A stretch of 64,000 nucleotides of DNA from Oceanimonas baumannii (GCF_002245495.1 NZ_NQJF01000002.1:310001-374000), one strand, 5' to 3'. Positions 1 through 9,661 are shown, counted from the first letter of the stretch. Numbers and translations are program-made. Notes: generated from the sequence alone by a model not told the origin.

Positions 1-1502
1 AAATGCGGCCGTTGGGGGTGTATAACAATCAGGAACTGATTGAAACCCTCGACTACCTCGATGCGCAAAAGGTTGAATATAAAATTGATGGCAACAGTGT
101 GCTGGTACGCGCCGATCAATATGCCGACATTCAGCTCGGTTTGCGCCGCTCTGGTCTTACTCAGGCACCACCTGAAGGCGACAGCATACTGCTTTCCGAT
201 CCCGGTTTTGGCATCAGCCAGCGGCTGGAGCGTGAACGCCTTAACCTGAGCCGCGAGCGTCAGCTGGCGCGGGTGATAGAGCAATACAACAGCGTGGCCC
301 GGGCGCAGGTGCTGCTGGCTATTCCCCGTGAAAACGTATTTGTGCGCGACAAGCGCAAACCCAGCGCCACTGTGGTACTGAATCTGCGCCGGGGCAGCAG
401 TTTGCGCCAGGAAGAAGTGGACGCCATCGTCGATACGGTTGCCTCAGCGGTGTCTGATCTTACGCCTGGCCGGGTAACGGTGACCGATCAGAACGGACGC
501 CTGCTCAACTCCGGCTCGCAGGATCCGCAGGCGGCCCGCAACCGGCGGGAATTTGAACTGCAGCAAACGCAGGAAGAAGAATATCGTCAGAAGATTGACG
601 CCATTCTCAGTCCGGTGCTGGGGCTTGGCAATTATACCGCCGAGGTAGACCTGAACCTGGACTTCCGCCGCCATCAGCAAACCGTTAAAACTTTTAATCC
701 CGACATGCCCGCGGTGCGCTCGGAAATGGTGATGGAAGACAACACCTCCGGCAACGGCCCCATTGGCATTCCCGGGGCCCTGACCAATCAGCCTCCGATG
801 GATTCGGACATTCCCGAGCAGGCCGGGCAGACCTCGGAAAAAACCGGAACCGAGCGCAGCCGGCGCGAAGCCACCCGCAACTTTGAGCTGGACACCACCA
901 TCAGCCATACCGAAAGCGCCGTGGGCGATATTCGCCGGCTGACGGTGTCGGTGGCGGTAGATTACAAGACAGTAACACAGGCCGATGGCACGGTAGACCG
1001 GGTTCCGCTTGAAAGTGCCGAGCTGGCCCGCATTGAGCGCCTGCTGAAAGGCGGACTGGGCTTTGATGTGAGCCGGGGAGATGCGCTGGAAGTGGTGAGC
1101 ATGTCGTTTAACCGGCCCGATCTCGATGCCGTGGCCGATATTCCTTTTTATGAACAGGCCTGGTTCTGGCGACTGGCGCGTATTCTGGGTGCCGTACTGG
1201 TGTTGGTGGTGCTGCTGCTGGCGCTGGTGCGGCCCATGGTAAAACGTCTGCTGAATATTGATGACAAGGCCGACGATCTGGATCTGGATGGCCAGAGTGC
1301 GCTGTCGGGCAGTGATGATCTGGAGCTGCTGGCGCAGCAGGCTGAGCTGGAAGACGGTATGTTCGGTATCAAGGACGGCCAGCTCCGGTTACCGGACCTG
1401 AATAAAGACGAAGACTTGCTGTCGGCGGTGCGTGCGTTGGTGTCCAACGAGCCGGATCTGGCGGCACAGGTAATCAGAGACTGGGTGCAAAGCGATGACT
1501 GA
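1..1502 (+). CDS. fliF: Flagellar MS-ring protein FliF (5' end missing)
   Basis: FliF forms the inner-membrane MS ring that anchors the rotor and houses the export gate. About 499 codons are visible; the first in-frame Met at base 3 is internal, because the N-terminal membrane helix and the start of the ring-building domain lie outside the window. What remains begins in the first periplasmic domain (YNNQELIETLDYLDAQKVEY), continues through a long periplasmic part and a proline- and glycine-rich loop (around residues 250-280), then one membrane helix near residues 390-412 (LGAVLVLVVLLLALVRPMV) and a cytoplasmic tail. The tail end (LAAQVIRDWVQSDD) is the family's FliG-binding segment. The stop codon overlaps the fliG start by 8 bases, which implies translational coupling. 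Identity is very secure; only the true start is unseen. Confidence 0.97.
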   Translation, partial: MRPLGVYNNQELIETLDYLDAQKVEYKIDGNSVLVRADQYADIQLGLRRSGLTQAPPEGDSILLSDPGFGISQRLERERLNLSRERQLARVIEQYNSVARAQVLLAIPRENVFVRDKRKPSATVVLNLRRGSSLRQEEVDAIVDTVASAVSDLTPGRVTVTDQNGRLLNSGSQDPQAARNRREFELQQTQEEEYRQKIDAILSPVLGLGNYTAEVDLNLDFRRHQQTVKTFNPDMPAVRSEMVMEDNTSGNGPIGIPGALTNQPPMDSDIPEQAGQTSEKTGTERSRREATRNFELDTTISHTESAVGDIRRLTVSVAVDYKTVTQADGTVDRVPLESAELARIERLLKGGLGFDVSRGDALEVVSMSFNRPDLDAVADIPFYEQAWFWRLARILGAVLVLVVLLLALVRPMVKRLLNIDDKADDLDLDGQSALSGSDDLELLAQQAELEDGMFGIKDGQLRLPDLNKDEDLLSAVRALVSNEPDLAAQVIRDWVQSDD

Positions 1503-2541
1503 TGATCAGGGACTGGTAATAACCGATGCCCAGCGGCAGCTGCTGTCGCGCATGACGGGCACCGAAAAGGCGGCCCTGCTGATGCTGAGCCTGCGGGAAG
1601 ACGATGCTGCCCAGATTTTTCGTCACCTCGATCCCAAACAGGTGCAGCGCCTGGGCATGAAAATGGCCGCCATGGGTGACTTCAGTCCGGATCGGGTCGG
1701 TGCCGTGCACCGCTTGTTCATTGAAGACATTCAGCGCTTTACCAAAATTGGTGTGGGCAGTCAGGACTTTGTGCGTAATGCCTTGGTGGCCGCGCTGGGT
1801 GAAGACAAGGCCGGCCGGTTGGTGAACCAGATTGCCGCCGGTGCCGGCTCCCGCGGTCTCGACTCGTTGAAGTGGATGGACGCCCGTCAGGTGGCCGGCA
1901 TTATTCACAATGAACACCCGCAAATTCAGACCATCGTATTGTCTTATCTCGATGCCGATCAGGCCGCGGCCATTTTGCAGCAGTTCCCTGAGCCGATGCG
2001 GCTGGATCTGATTATGCGTATTGCCGAGCTGGAAGAAGTACAGCCGGCGGCGCTGCAGGAGCTGAACGACATCATGGAGAAACAGTTCGTTGGCAAGAGC
2101 AATGCCAAGGCAGCCAAAATGGGCGGCCTGAAAACCGCCGCCGATATCATGAACTACCTGGATACCTCGGTAGAAGGGGCCCTGATGGACTCCATTCGCG
2201 ATCAGGACGAAGAAATGAGCATGAAGATTCAGGATCTGATGTTCGTGTTCGAAAACCTGATCGATGTGGACGACAGGGGCATTCAGGTACTGCTGCGCGA
2301 AGTGAATGCCGAACTGCTGCAGCGAGCCCTTAAAGGGGCCGACGATCAGCTTAAAGAGAAGTTCTTCAATAATATGTCCCGCCGTGCTGCTGAAATGCTG
2401 CAGGACGATCTGGAAGCCATGGGGCCGGTACGGGTCAGCGATGTGGAATCTGCCCAGCGTGACATTCTGGCCGTTGCCCGTCGTCTGGCCGATACCGGCG
2501 AACTGATGCTGGCCAAGGGCGGCGGAGATGATTACGTATGA
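1495..2541 (+). CDS. fliG: Flagellar motor switch protein FliG
   Basis: FliG joins the MS ring to the C ring and takes torque from the stators. At 348 residues it has the family's full length. The middle domain carries the conserved EHPQIQT signature near residue 140, used in contact with FliM, and the C-terminal torque domain contains the charged run LIDVDDRGIQVLLREV, whose acidic and basic residues face the stator. The N-terminal part (TGTEKAALLMLSL) is the FliF-binding domain. The ATG lies inside the end of fliF and the stop overlaps the fliH start, so the three genes are read as one unit. Confidence 0.98.
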   Translation: MTDDQGLVITDAQRQLLSRMTGTEKAALLMLSLREDDAAQIFRHLDPKQVQRLGMKMAAMGDFSPDRVGAVHRLFIEDIQRFTKIGVGSQDFVRNALVAALGEDKAGRLVNQIAAGAGSRGLDSLKWMDARQVAGIIHNEHPQIQTIVLSYLDADQAAAILQQFPEPMRLDLIMRIAELEEVQPAALQELNDIMEKQFVGKSNAKAAKMGGLKTAADIMNYLDTSVEGALMDSIRDQDEEMSMKIQDLMFVFENLIDVDDRGIQVLLREVNAELLQRALKGADDQLKEKFFNNMSRRAAEMLQDDLEAMGPVRVSDVESAQRDILAVARRLADTGELMLAKGGGDDYV

Positions 2542-3332
2542 GCCGGGAGTACGATGCCAAAGGTCGCATCCCTGCCGGTTGGCAGTGGCCCGAGCTGAAC
2601 CTGCCGGAGCCGGAACAGCCGGAGCAGGCTGCATTCAGGCTGCGCCATGAACCCGAGCCGCTGGCACCCGAGCAGGAGCCGGAAGCCGAGATGGCTCCCG
2701 AGCCGCTGACTGCCGAAGCCCTGGAAGCCATTCGTCAGGCCGCCTATGAAGAAGGCCACGCCGAGGGGAAGGAGCAGGGGCTGGCGGAAGGACGGGAAGA
2801 AGGCCGCCTGAAGGGCATGCAGGAAGGTCATGAAGCCGGGTTGCAACAAGGGCTTGAACAAGGCCTGGCAGACGGTGAAGCGCAAATGCAAGCGTTGCTT
2901 GAGCGCTGGAATACGCTAACGGAGCAGCTGCAGGCCCCGCTGGCTACTATTGATCATACCGTGGAGCAGAGCCTGGTGATCATGGCCATGGAGCTGGCGC
3001 GCAACTTGTTAAAAGCCGAGGCGACGACCTCACCCAAACTGCTGCTGGCCACGGTGCAGGAAGCGCTGCAGGCGCTGCCACATCATGAAGGCACGCTTAC
3101 CTTTTATTTGCATGCGGAAGACATGGCCATGTTGCAGGCTCGGTACGACGAGGCCGCTCAGGCCAAACGGGGCTGGGAGTTTGTAGCGGAGCCCGGGCTG
3201 GAGCGGGGCGAGTTACGGCTCAACACTGCCATGTCGCAGCTGGATGTGAGTATGGCCAGTCGTATCGACGAGCTGATGGCCAACTTTATCAAGGCCAACT
3301 GGAACCGTTTTCATGACACAGACGCTGGCTGA
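2538..3332 (+). CDS. fliH: Flagellar export ATPase regulator FliH
   Basis: FliH is the peripheral stalk-like partner that holds and regulates the export ATPase FliI and docks it at the C ring. The protein has an acidic, Pro/Glu-rich N-terminus, then a striking run of glycines every fourth residue around residues 75-115 (segments such as [14 protein letters not shown] and [12 protein letters not shown]). That is the GxxxG helix-packing repeat typical of FliH. A C-terminal ATPase-binding domain follows. At 264 residues it is slightly longer than the enterobacterial protein. It starts within the last codons of fliG and its end overlaps fliI by 20 bases. Confidence 0.95.
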   Translation: MSREYDAKGRIPAGWQWPELNLPEPEQPEQAAFRLRHEPEPLAPEQEPEAEMAPEPLTAEALEAIRQAAYEEGHAEGKEQGLAEGREEGRLKGMQEGHEAGLQQGLEQGLADGEAQMQALLERWNTLTEQLQAPLATIDHTVEQSLVIMAMELARNLLKAEATTSPKLLLATVQEALQALPHHEGTLTFYLHAEDMAMLQARYDEAAQAKRGWEFVAEPGLERGELRLNTAMSQLDVSMASRIDELMANFIKANWNRFHDTDAG

Positions 3333-4650
3333 ACGCCTGCGCGCATATCAGTGCGCCGGCCTGGCTCCTTCCATGGCTGCCAGCGGCAAACTCACCCGGG
3401 TGGTGGGGTTAACCCTGGAGGCGGTAGGGTGCACTGCCGCCGTGGGCAGTCAGTGCAAGGTGCAGACCCGTTTCGGAGAAATGGATGCTGAAGTGGTGGG
3501 TTTTGCCGACGATAAACTCTATTTAATGCCCAGCGAATCGCTGAAAGGCGTGATCCCGGGGGCCAGGGTCACCCCCGCCGGCGATGGCAACGGTGTGCCT
3601 GTGGGCATGGCGCTGCTGGGCCGGGTCATCAACGGGATAGGTCAGCCGCTGGATGGTCTTGGCCCCATTAACACCGGCACTACCGCCGATTTTGTCTCCC
3701 GCCCCATCAACCCCATGGCCCGCAAACCTATTGAAGCCCCCATGGATGTGGGGGTGCGTGCCATTAATTCCGTCTTGACGGTGGGTCAGGGGCAGCGCAT
3801 GGGGCTGTTTGCCGGCTCGGGGGTGGGGAAAAGTGTGCTGCTGGGCATGATGACCCGAGGGGCAAAGGCCGATGTGGTGGTGGTGGGCCTTATCGGTGAG
3901 CGGGGCCGGGAAGTAAAAGAATTTATTGATGTCATCCTCGGGCAGGACGGGCGGGCCCGTTCCGTGGTGGTAGCTGCTCCCGCCGATGCTTCGCCGCTGA
4001 TGCGCCTTAAAGGTTGTGAAACCGCCCTTACCCTGGCGGAATATTACCGGGAACAGGGGTTGAATGTGCTGCTGTTGATGGACTCTCTTACCCGCTACGC
4101 TCAGGCCCAGCGGGAAATTGCCCTGGCAGTAGGCGAGCCGCCGGCCAGCAAGGGTTATCCGCCTTCCGTCTTTGCCAAATTGCCGGCACTGGTAGAGCGG
4201 GCCGGTAACGGGGGTGAAGGGCAGGGCAGTATTACCGCCTTTTTTACCGTGCTCACCGAAGGGGACGACCTGCAGGATCCGATTGCCGATGCGGCCCGGG
4301 CCATTCTTGATGGCCATATTGTGTTGTCCCGGCAACTGGCAGACAGCGGTCATTATCCGGCTATTGATATTGAAAAATCGATCAGCCGGGTGATGACGGC
4401 AGTGACTTCTCCTCTGCACCAGCAGCAGGCCCGGGCCGTGAAACAGGCTTATGCGCTTTATCAGCAGAATCACGATCTGATTAACCTGGGAGCGTATAAA
4501 AGCGGTGCCGATCCCCGTCTTGATATGGCCATTACCATCCGGCCCCGGCTGGAGCGCTTTTTAACCCAGGGCATGACTGATGTGTTTGATTACGAGGCCT
4601 GTCTGAAAGAGCTGGAAGTGGTCGCCATGCCGCTGTTGAGGGCCGGCTGA
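3313..4650 (+). CDS. fliI: Flagellum-specific export ATPase FliI
   Basis: FliI is the hexameric ATPase that helps unfold and deliver flagellar substrates to the type III export gate. The P-loop AGSGVGKS is at about residues 167-174, the F1-beta-like segment [13 protein letters not shown] follows, and the Walker B strand is [19 protein letters not shown]. At 445 residues it has normal family length. The chosen ATG ([12 protein letters not shown]) lies inside the 3' end of fliH; this overlap is common in flagellar operons. The stop codon shares a base with the fliJ start. Confidence 0.98.
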   Translation: MTQTLAERLRAYQCAGLAPSMAASGKLTRVVGLTLEAVGCTAAVGSQCKVQTRFGEMDAEVVGFADDKLYLMPSESLKGVIPGARVTPAGDGNGVPVGMALLGRVINGIGQPLDGLGPINTGTTADFVSRPINPMARKPIEAPMDVGVRAINSVLTVGQGQRMGLFAGSGVGKSVLLGMMTRGAKADVVVVGLIGERGREVKEFIDVILGQDGRARSVVVAAPADASPLMRLKGCETALTLAEYYREQGLNVLLLMDSLTRYAQAQREIALAVGEPPASKGYPPSVFAKLPALVERAGNGGEGQGSITAFFTVLTEGDDLQDPIADAARAILDGHIVLSRQLADSGHYPAIDIEKSISRVMTAVTSPLHQQQARAVKQAYALYQQNHDLINLGAYKSGADPRLDMAITIRPRLERFLTQGMTDVFDYEACLKELEVVAMPLLRAG

Positions 4651-5087
4651 TGAGCCGGGCGCTGAATCTGCTGCTGGAGCAGCTCGACGGCGAAGAGCGC
4701 AGATCCGCAGCCGAACTGAACGTTGCTCAGTTGCAACTGCAGCAAATGGAACAACAGCTGGAGACCTTGAGCCAGTACCAGCGGCAATATGTGCAAACCT
4801 TTCAGCAGCGGGGCCGCAGCGGGCTGGAAGCGCACCAGTTCGGTCATTTCCGGGGCTTTATCGACAAGCTGGAGGTGGCACAGCAGCAGCAGCAGGAAGG
4901 GCTGCAGCAGGCCCGTGAGCAACTTGCCAAAAGCCGCGATGCCTGGCTGGCGGTGCGCTCCCGCAAACAGGCCATTGCCAAGCTGATGGAGCGTGAAGCC
5001 GAGCGAAAAAAGCAGGAGGCTGCCCGCCAGGAGCAAAAAATGCTCGATAACCTCGCTATCTATCGTTACCACCGCAAACCTCTTTAA
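4650..5087 (+). CDS. fliJ: Flagellar export chaperone FliJ
   Basis: FliJ is the small coiled-coil protein that sits in the FliI ring like the gamma stalk of F1 and helps couple export to the proton gradient. The 145 residues are almost entirely charged heptad-like helix rich in Gln, Glu and Arg (for example LNVAQLQLQQMEQQLETL and the C-terminal EREAERKKQEAARQEQK). Sequence conservation of FliJ is low, so the call rests on size, coiled-coil character and its position directly after fliI. It is the last gene before the promoter gap that precedes fliK. Confidence 0.93.
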   Translation: MSRALNLLLEQLDGEERRSAAELNVAQLQLQQMEQQLETLSQYQRQYVQTFQQRGRSGLEAHQFGHFRGFIDKLEVAQQQQQEGLQQAREQLAKSRDAWLAVRSRKQAIAKLMEREAERKKQEAARQEQKMLDNLAIYRYHRKPL

Positions 5088-5156
5088 CCCCCCATTCTGC
5101 AGGCCCGATGAGCGGGTGACTGTATGCTCGTCGTCCACCGGCTGCGCTTATTAAAG

Positions 5157-5174
5157 TTGGCTTGTATATTGCAT
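5157..5174 (+). promoter_or_regulatory. Sigma-54 promoter upstream of fliK
   Basis: The sequence TTGGCTTGTATATTGCAT has the sigma-54 layout: GG, ten bases, then GC, with intact TTGGC and TTGCAT blocks. Only the middle of the -24 box departs from the consensus (TTG for ACG). It lies in the one sizeable gap (5088-5230) between fliJ and fliK, 56 bases before the fliK ATG. Sigma-54 with FlrC/FleR-type activators drives middle flagellar genes in polar flagellates, so this probably starts a fliK-fliL-fliM transcript. Confidence 0.75.
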
Positions 5175-5230
5175 TATCTTGCTATCAGCGTGTCAGCCAA
5201 GTGGCCACACTCTTAATCAGGTGAATCAGT

Positions 5231-7345
5231 ATGACCACAGTCATTTCCATCCTGTCCGGCGGCATGGGTTCAGCCAGTGCCGCGATGCAGCCACAGCCAG
5301 AAGGGGAGCGGGCAGACTTTTCCGAGCTGCTGAAAACCGCTGAAGCCGATGCCAGCCAGCCGGTCACATCCACTTCCGCCGAGAGCAAGGGTGAAGTGAA
5401 TGCCGGCGATAGCGAGACAACGGCCAGTGGCCAAACCGATGAGCCGGCGAAAGACGCTGCGGGCAGCGAACAGGGGCAGGATACGGAAGGCAGCGACAGG
5501 CCGGAGGCTGCCGGGCAGCACACCACGGAAACCACTCCCTCCAGTCAGGTGGTGACCGAAGAGGATGGCGGTGCTGCCCAGCTGAATACTGCTGCTGCGC
5601 CCCCCCGGGCCGGCAATTCGCTGCCGGAAGCGGCAACATCCGGCATCATAGCGCCGGCAGCTGATGAGCGCCTTCAACCAGGTCGTTCGGAGCTGCTTGT
5701 TGCGGCCAGACAACCGGCAGAGCCTTCCGTGTTGCAGCAGGTGGCCAGCGAACCGGCCGGCAGGGCGGAAGGCGGCTTTCAGATAAATGCCGGTGCGCAG
5801 GGTAAGTCCGATGCTGATAGCAGTAAGGGGAATGAGCCGGGCCGGTATCTGAGTGAGACCCCGGCAAAGGGGGCTGACGTAGTTCCGGATGACGTAGCTC
5901 CGGATAACGTGAAGGCGTCTGAGCACGGCGACAAAGGAAACCGTTCCCAAGGTGCCGGCAGCGCCGTGCAACCGCTCCCGGCCGGTGCAGCCCTGGGTAA
6001 TGTGGCTGATGTTGACAGCGCTCCCTTGGCCAGTCATCAGAATAAAACAGCCGGAGCAACCGCAGAGACCGGACAGGGGGCAGTGAACACCGGTACTGCT
6101 GCCCGTCGTGATGAGCAAACACAGGCAGCAGAACAAGCCGCTGCTCAGCGCTCCGACAGGAAAGCGGCCACAACAGAGCAGAACCTGGTCCGGGCTGCGG
6201 GCCAGGGTGACACCAAGATTTTCAGCGCAGATAGCAGGCCCGTTGCTGAACAGGCTCAGTCCGTTCATGGCGGACAGAAACCGCAGTCAGAAACTGCGCC
6301 TGATCAGCACAATTCGGTGAAGGCCGTCACTGGCCAGAGCAAAGGGGAGCAGGTGCCGGCAGCAGCCGGCATGGAAAGCCAATCAGTCACGCAGCGCATT
6401 GCTCAGCCGCCTCAGACCACCGGAGCAGCTGACCTGACTCGGCCGGAAGTCACGGCTGATAACGATGATGAGCCGGCTGCGCCGTTGCGGCAGGAAAGTG
6501 TGGCTGCCGCCCAGAAAGAGAGTCAGCGTCAGACCGCTCCTCCCGACTGGCTGGCCCAGATTGAACATGGTCGCCGCTGGGCGCAGCAAGGCAGTGCCGA
6601 ACCTAAAACGGATGCACCGGCAGTGACAAATGACGAGATGAGCTTGTCTGCCGCCGACAGCAGTGCCGGGGAGGCTAAAGACCAGGATGGCAGTGCCAGT
6701 GAAAACGCCGGCCGTGGTGAACGGCTGGCCGAAGCAATGGCCAATATGGCTTCGGCCGCCGGGGCAGAAAATACCGCCAAGGCGGGCTCTGAGCAGCAAA
6801 GTCAGCCTGCCGCAGCCATCACCGCGACCCGTGATGTGGCCGGCACCATACCGGAGCGGGCCGCTCAGCCTCAGGCCGACAGGCTGCTCAATCTGCATCA
6901 GGCGTCGCCTGAGCATAATGCCCGGCAACTGAGCCAGCAGGTGCAGGTGATGATCAATCAGGATCTGCAGGAGGCGGATATTCGCCTTAATCCGTCAGAG
7001 CTGGGTGGCATGCGTATTCAGCTGAAATTTGAACAGGGTGAAGTCAGCATGCATATTCAGGCGCAGCACGCTCAGGCACGGGATATGCTGGAGCAGGCCA
7101 TGCCGCGCCTGCGGGATATGCTCAGTCAGCAGGGTATTCAGCTGGGGCAGGGACAAGTAGGCAGTTTTGCCGGCCAGCAGCAGGGCTCGGCACAAAATGG
7201 CGGTTCGGGGCAGGGTGCAACAGGCCGGGAAAATGGGCATAATTCTTCCTCTTTTGAGCAGGGCCGGAATGATGACGAAACGGCTTATGGCGGTTATGCG
7301 ACCGATGCGCAGATTCGTGATGGCCGCATCGACTTTTTTGCCTGA
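5231..7345 (+). CDS. fliK: Flagellar hook-length control protein FliK, long form
   Basis: FliK is exported as a molecular ruler and switches FlhB specificity from hook to filament substrates. The conserved C-terminal switch domain is clear near residues 565-640 (DIRLNPSELGGMRIQLKF, then a Gln-rich end). The N-terminus (MTTVISILSGGM, FSELLK) fits the export-signal region. Between them are several hundred residues of low-complexity Ala/Gln/Glu/Thr-rich sequence. At 704 residues it is far longer than the 375-405 residues of Salmonella FliK, and the extra length is all in the ruler region. It follows a sigma-54 promoter and precedes fliL by 28 bases. Confidence 0.93.
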   Translation: MTTVISILSGGMGSASAAMQPQPEGERADFSELLKTAEADASQPVTSTSAESKGEVNAGDSETTASGQTDEPAKDAAGSEQGQDTEGSDRPEAAGQHTTETTPSSQVVTEEDGGAAQLNTAAAPPRAGNSLPEAATSGIIAPAADERLQPGRSELLVAARQPAEPSVLQQVASEPAGRAEGGFQINAGAQGKSDADSSKGNEPGRYLSETPAKGADVVPDDVAPDNVKASEHGDKGNRSQGAGSAVQPLPAGAALGNVADVDSAPLASHQNKTAGATAETGQGAVNTGTAARRDEQTQAAEQAAAQRSDRKAATTEQNLVRAAGQGDTKIFSADSRPVAEQAQSVHGGQKPQSETAPDQHNSVKAVTGQSKGEQVPAAAGMESQSVTQRIAQPPQTTGAADLTRPEVTADNDDEPAAPLRQESVAAAQKESQRQTAPPDWLAQIEHGRRWAQQGSAEPKTDAPAVTNDEMSLSAADSSAGEAKDQDGSASENAGRGERLAEAMANMASAAGAENTAKAGSEQQSQPAAAITATRDVAGTIPERAAQPQADRLLNLHQASPEHNARQLSQQVQVMINQDLQEADIRLNPSELGGMRIQLKFEQGEVSMHIQAQHAQARDMLEQAMPRLRDMLSQQGIQLGQGQVGSFAGQQQGSAQNGGSGQGATGRENGHNSSSFEQGRNDDETAYGGYATDAQIRDGRIDFFA

Positions 7346-7373
7346 TGGCTCGGGTAATTGTTAAGGACACCTA

Positions 7374-7853
7374 ATGGCAGAGAACCTCACCATCCCCAAG
7401 GTGGCATGGTACAAACGAAAACTGGTCTGGATATTGCTGCTGATTATGCTGGCCGGTGGCGGCGGGGCTGCCGCCTGGTTATTGCTGGTGCCGGCGGAGC
7501 AGGTTGCTTCAGCCGGGCAGGATACCGATAGCAGTCAGGCTATGTATGTCAGCCTGTCTCAGCCGTTTATCTTCAGCGTGCCCGGTGGCCGCCGGGACCG
7601 GCTGGTACAGATAGAAGCGCAGCTGATGGTCAGGGGGGAGGCGAATGCCGAGCTTGCCCGGAAGCATTTGCCACTGTTTGAGAGTACCTTGCTGAATGTG
7701 TTCAGCCGTCAAACCGCTGACAATTATCTGACGGCCGCCAATAAAAAGGCACTGCGTGAAGAAGCGTTGAATGAGCTGAATCATGCCACTGCCGAGGTGC
7801 TGGAGCAGCGTCTGTTCGAAAAAGTGTTATTTACCAGCATAGTGATGCAATAG
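7374..7853 (+). CDS. fliL: Flagellar basal-body protein FliL
   Basis: FliL is a single-pass inner-membrane protein that rings the stator and supports torque under load. It has a short cytoplasmic N-terminus with basic residues (YKRK), one membrane helix at about residues 18-40 (LVWILLLIMLAGGGGAAAWLLL) and a periplasmic stomatin-like domain ending in the family motif VLFTSIVMQ. Its 159 residues are normal. It lies 28 bases after fliK and 7 bases before fliM, as in other fliKLMNOPQR operons. Confidence 0.96.
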   Translation: MAENLTIPKVAWYKRKLVWILLLIMLAGGGGAAAWLLLVPAEQVASAGQDTDSSQAMYVSLSQPFIFSVPGGRRDRLVQIEAQLMVRGEANAELARKHLPLFESTLLNVFSRQTADNYLTAANKKALREEALNELNHATAEVLEQRLFEKVLFTSIVMQ

Positions 7854-7860
7854 GTGAGCT

Positions 7861-8916
7861 GTGAGCGATCTGTTATCCCAAGATGAAATCGATGCCTTGC
7901 TACACGGGGCCGACGAGATCAAGGAAGAGGAAGTTAAATCGGAAGGCGGGGTTGCTTCGTTTGATTTCTCTTCTCAGGATCGCATTGTCCGGGGTCGTAT
8001 GCCGACCCTGGAAATGGTGAATGAACGATTTGCCCGCCATATGCGCATCAGTTTGTTCAACATGATGCGGCGTACCGCCGAGGTATCCATAAATGGTGTG
8101 CAGGTAATCAAATATGGCGAATATGTGCATTCGCTGTTTTTGCCGACCAGCCTGAATATGGTGCGCTTTCGTCCGTTGAAAGGGATTGGTCTGGTGACCA
8201 TGGAAGCCAGGCTGGTATTTATTCTGGTGGATAACTTTTTTGGTGGTGATGGGCGTCATGCCAAAATTGAAGGCCGGGAATTCACGCCTACCGAGCGGCG
8301 GGTGATCCAGTTGCTGCTGAAGCTGGTGTTTGAAGACTATAAAGAAGCCTGGGCACCGGTGATGGACGTGGAGTTTGAATACCTCGACTCCGAAGTTAAC
8401 CCCACCATGGCCAATATTGTCAGCCCTACCGAAGTGGTGGTGGTCAGCTCGTTTCATATTGATCTCGACGGTGGTGGCGGTGACTTTCATGTAACACTGC
8501 CCTACGGCATGCTGGAGCCGATTCGCGAACTGCTGGATGCCGGTGTGCAAAGCGATAAAGGCGAAAACGATCTGCGCTGGGGCAAGGCGCTGCGTGACGA
8601 AATTCTGGACGTGGAAGTAGAAATGTCGACCCGCCTGCTGGAAAAGGAAGTGACGCTGCGCAATATCATGGACTGGCAGGCCGGTGATATTATTCCCGTT
8701 GATATGCCCGAGCACTTGCTGGTGTCGGTAGAGCAGCTGCCAACTTTCAGGGCTCAGCTGGGCAGAACCCAGGAAAAGATGGCCATTCGCATTACCGAAA
8801 AGATAAAACGGCCCGATACCGTGAAAACCGAACTGCATGAAGTAACCCGCGGAGGCATACGCATAGATGGCGAAGCCGAGCTGGAAGAACTGGAAAGAAC
8901 CATTGAGGACGCATAA
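7861..8916 (+). CDS. fliM: Flagellar motor switch protein FliM (GTG start)
   Basis: FliM builds the C ring and receives phosphorylated CheY to reverse rotation. The extreme N-terminus LLSQDEIDALLHG is the known CheY-P docking peptide. The body carries the CheC-like middle domain (MVNERFARHMRISLFNMMRR) and a C-terminal SpoA domain that pairs with FliN. Translation begins at GTG 7861, 7 bases after fliL; no ATG fits, and the GTG places the docking peptide exactly at the N-terminus. At 351 residues it is full length, and its stop overlaps the fliN start by one base. Confidence 0.98.
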   Translation: MSDLLSQDEIDALLHGADEIKEEEVKSEGGVASFDFSSQDRIVRGRMPTLEMVNERFARHMRISLFNMMRRTAEVSINGVQVIKYGEYVHSLFLPTSLNMVRFRPLKGIGLVTMEARLVFILVDNFFGGDGRHAKIEGREFTPTERRVIQLLLKLVFEDYKEAWAPVMDVEFEYLDSEVNPTMANIVSPTEVVVVSSFHIDLDGGGGDFHVTLPYGMLEPIRELLDAGVQSDKGENDLRWGKALRDEILDVEVEMSTRLLEKEVTLRNIMDWQAGDIIPVDMPEHLLVSVEQLPTFRAQLGRTQEKMAIRITEKIKRPDTVKTELHEVTRGGIRIDGEAELEELERTIEDA

Positions 8917-9329
8917 TGAGCGAGCAGAACGATCAAGGTGAACAACTCGATCAAAGCGAGCTGGATGATATTTGGGGCGACGCTATGGCGGAGCAGGAGC
9001 AAGGCGGGGTTAAAAAGGCTGAGCTGGATGACTTCAGCAGTGCTAATGACCCCATTACCCAGGAAGAGCGGCGTAAGCTCGACACCATACTGGATATTCC
9101 GGTCACCATCTCCATGGAAGTCGGTCGCACTCAGATCAGCATTCGTAATCTGCTGCAGCTGAACCAGGGCTCGGTGGTTGAGCTGGACCGTCTGGCCGGT
9201 GAAGCCCTTGATGTGATGGTGAATGGTACCCTGATTGCTCATGGTGAGGTGGTGGTGGTTAACGACAAGTTCGGTATTCGCCTGACCGATGTCATCAGCC
9301 AGACCGAACGGATTAAAAAGCTCAAATGA
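8916..9329 (+). CDS. fliN: Flagellar motor switch protein FliN
   Basis: FliN completes the C ring and is a second landing site for CheY-P and for FliH during export. The C-terminal SpoA domain is complete (LDTILDIPVTISMEVGRT, then VELDRLAGEALDVMVNGTL). Before it lies an acidic tail of about 50 residues with LDQSELDDIWGDAMAEQ, a segment found in polar-flagellate FliN. It is 137 residues long, the usual length, and is coupled to fliM upstream and to fliO downstream by overlapping stop and start codons. Confidence 0.97.
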   Translation: MSEQNDQGEQLDQSELDDIWGDAMAEQEQGGVKKAELDDFSSANDPITQEERRKLDTILDIPVTISMEVGRTQISIRNLLQLNQGSVVELDRLAGEALDVMVNGTLIAHGEVVVVNDKFGIRLTDVISQTERIKKLK

Positions 9330-9661
9330 GGCATGCACTGCTACTGATGATGGTGACACCTGCCTTTGCTCAGGGCCCGGAGATTGACTGGAGCTCCTGG
9401 GCGCTGTCGTCCTTACTGGTTATTGGGCTGTTGCTGGTACTGGGCCAGGTGCTGCGCCGGCTGAAACTGCCGGCGTTTGGCGGTAACCGGCAGCTCAGGG
9501 TGATCTCCAGCCTGGCGCTGGGTCATAAAGAAAAACTGGTGGTGGTCCAAGTGGGTGAAGAGCAATGGCTGCTGGGTATTACGCCGCAGAACATTAACCA
9601 TCTGGGTAAACTGGAGCAACCACTGTCACCACCCGAAGTCAAAAAGCAGCCTCCGTTGTAG
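9326..9661 (+). CDS. fliO: Flagellar biosynthetic protein FliO
   Basis: FliO is a small membrane protein that helps assemble the FliP ring of the export gate. The 111 residues begin with a hydrophobic, signal-like stretch ending TPAFAQ, then one strong membrane helix at about residues 30-45 (SSLLVIGLLLVLGQVL), followed by a cytoplasmic domain with the family features LRVISSLALGHKEKLVVVQVG. The ATG overlaps the fliN stop. FliO is poorly conserved, but its size, topology and place between fliN and fliP settle the call. Confidence 0.93.
   Translation: MRHALLLMMVTPAFAQGPEIDWSSWALSSLLVIGLLLVLGQVLRRLKLPAFGGNRQLRVISSLALGHKEKLVVVQVGEEQWLLGITPQNINHLGKLEQPLSPPEVKKQPPL

Noticed and set aside
1474-2634. 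Long minus-strand open frame (386 codons) opposite fliG
   Set aside because: It is a shadow of high-GC codon use in fliG; its translation is rich in His and Gln, resembles no family and lacks a ribosome site. The same holds for 7900-8838, 35144-36160 and the plus-strand frame 47681-48634.
5700-6800. FliK middle region as foreign DNA or a pseudogene
   Set aside because: The frame is open throughout with intact ends, and low-complexity expansion of the ruler is common in FliK.
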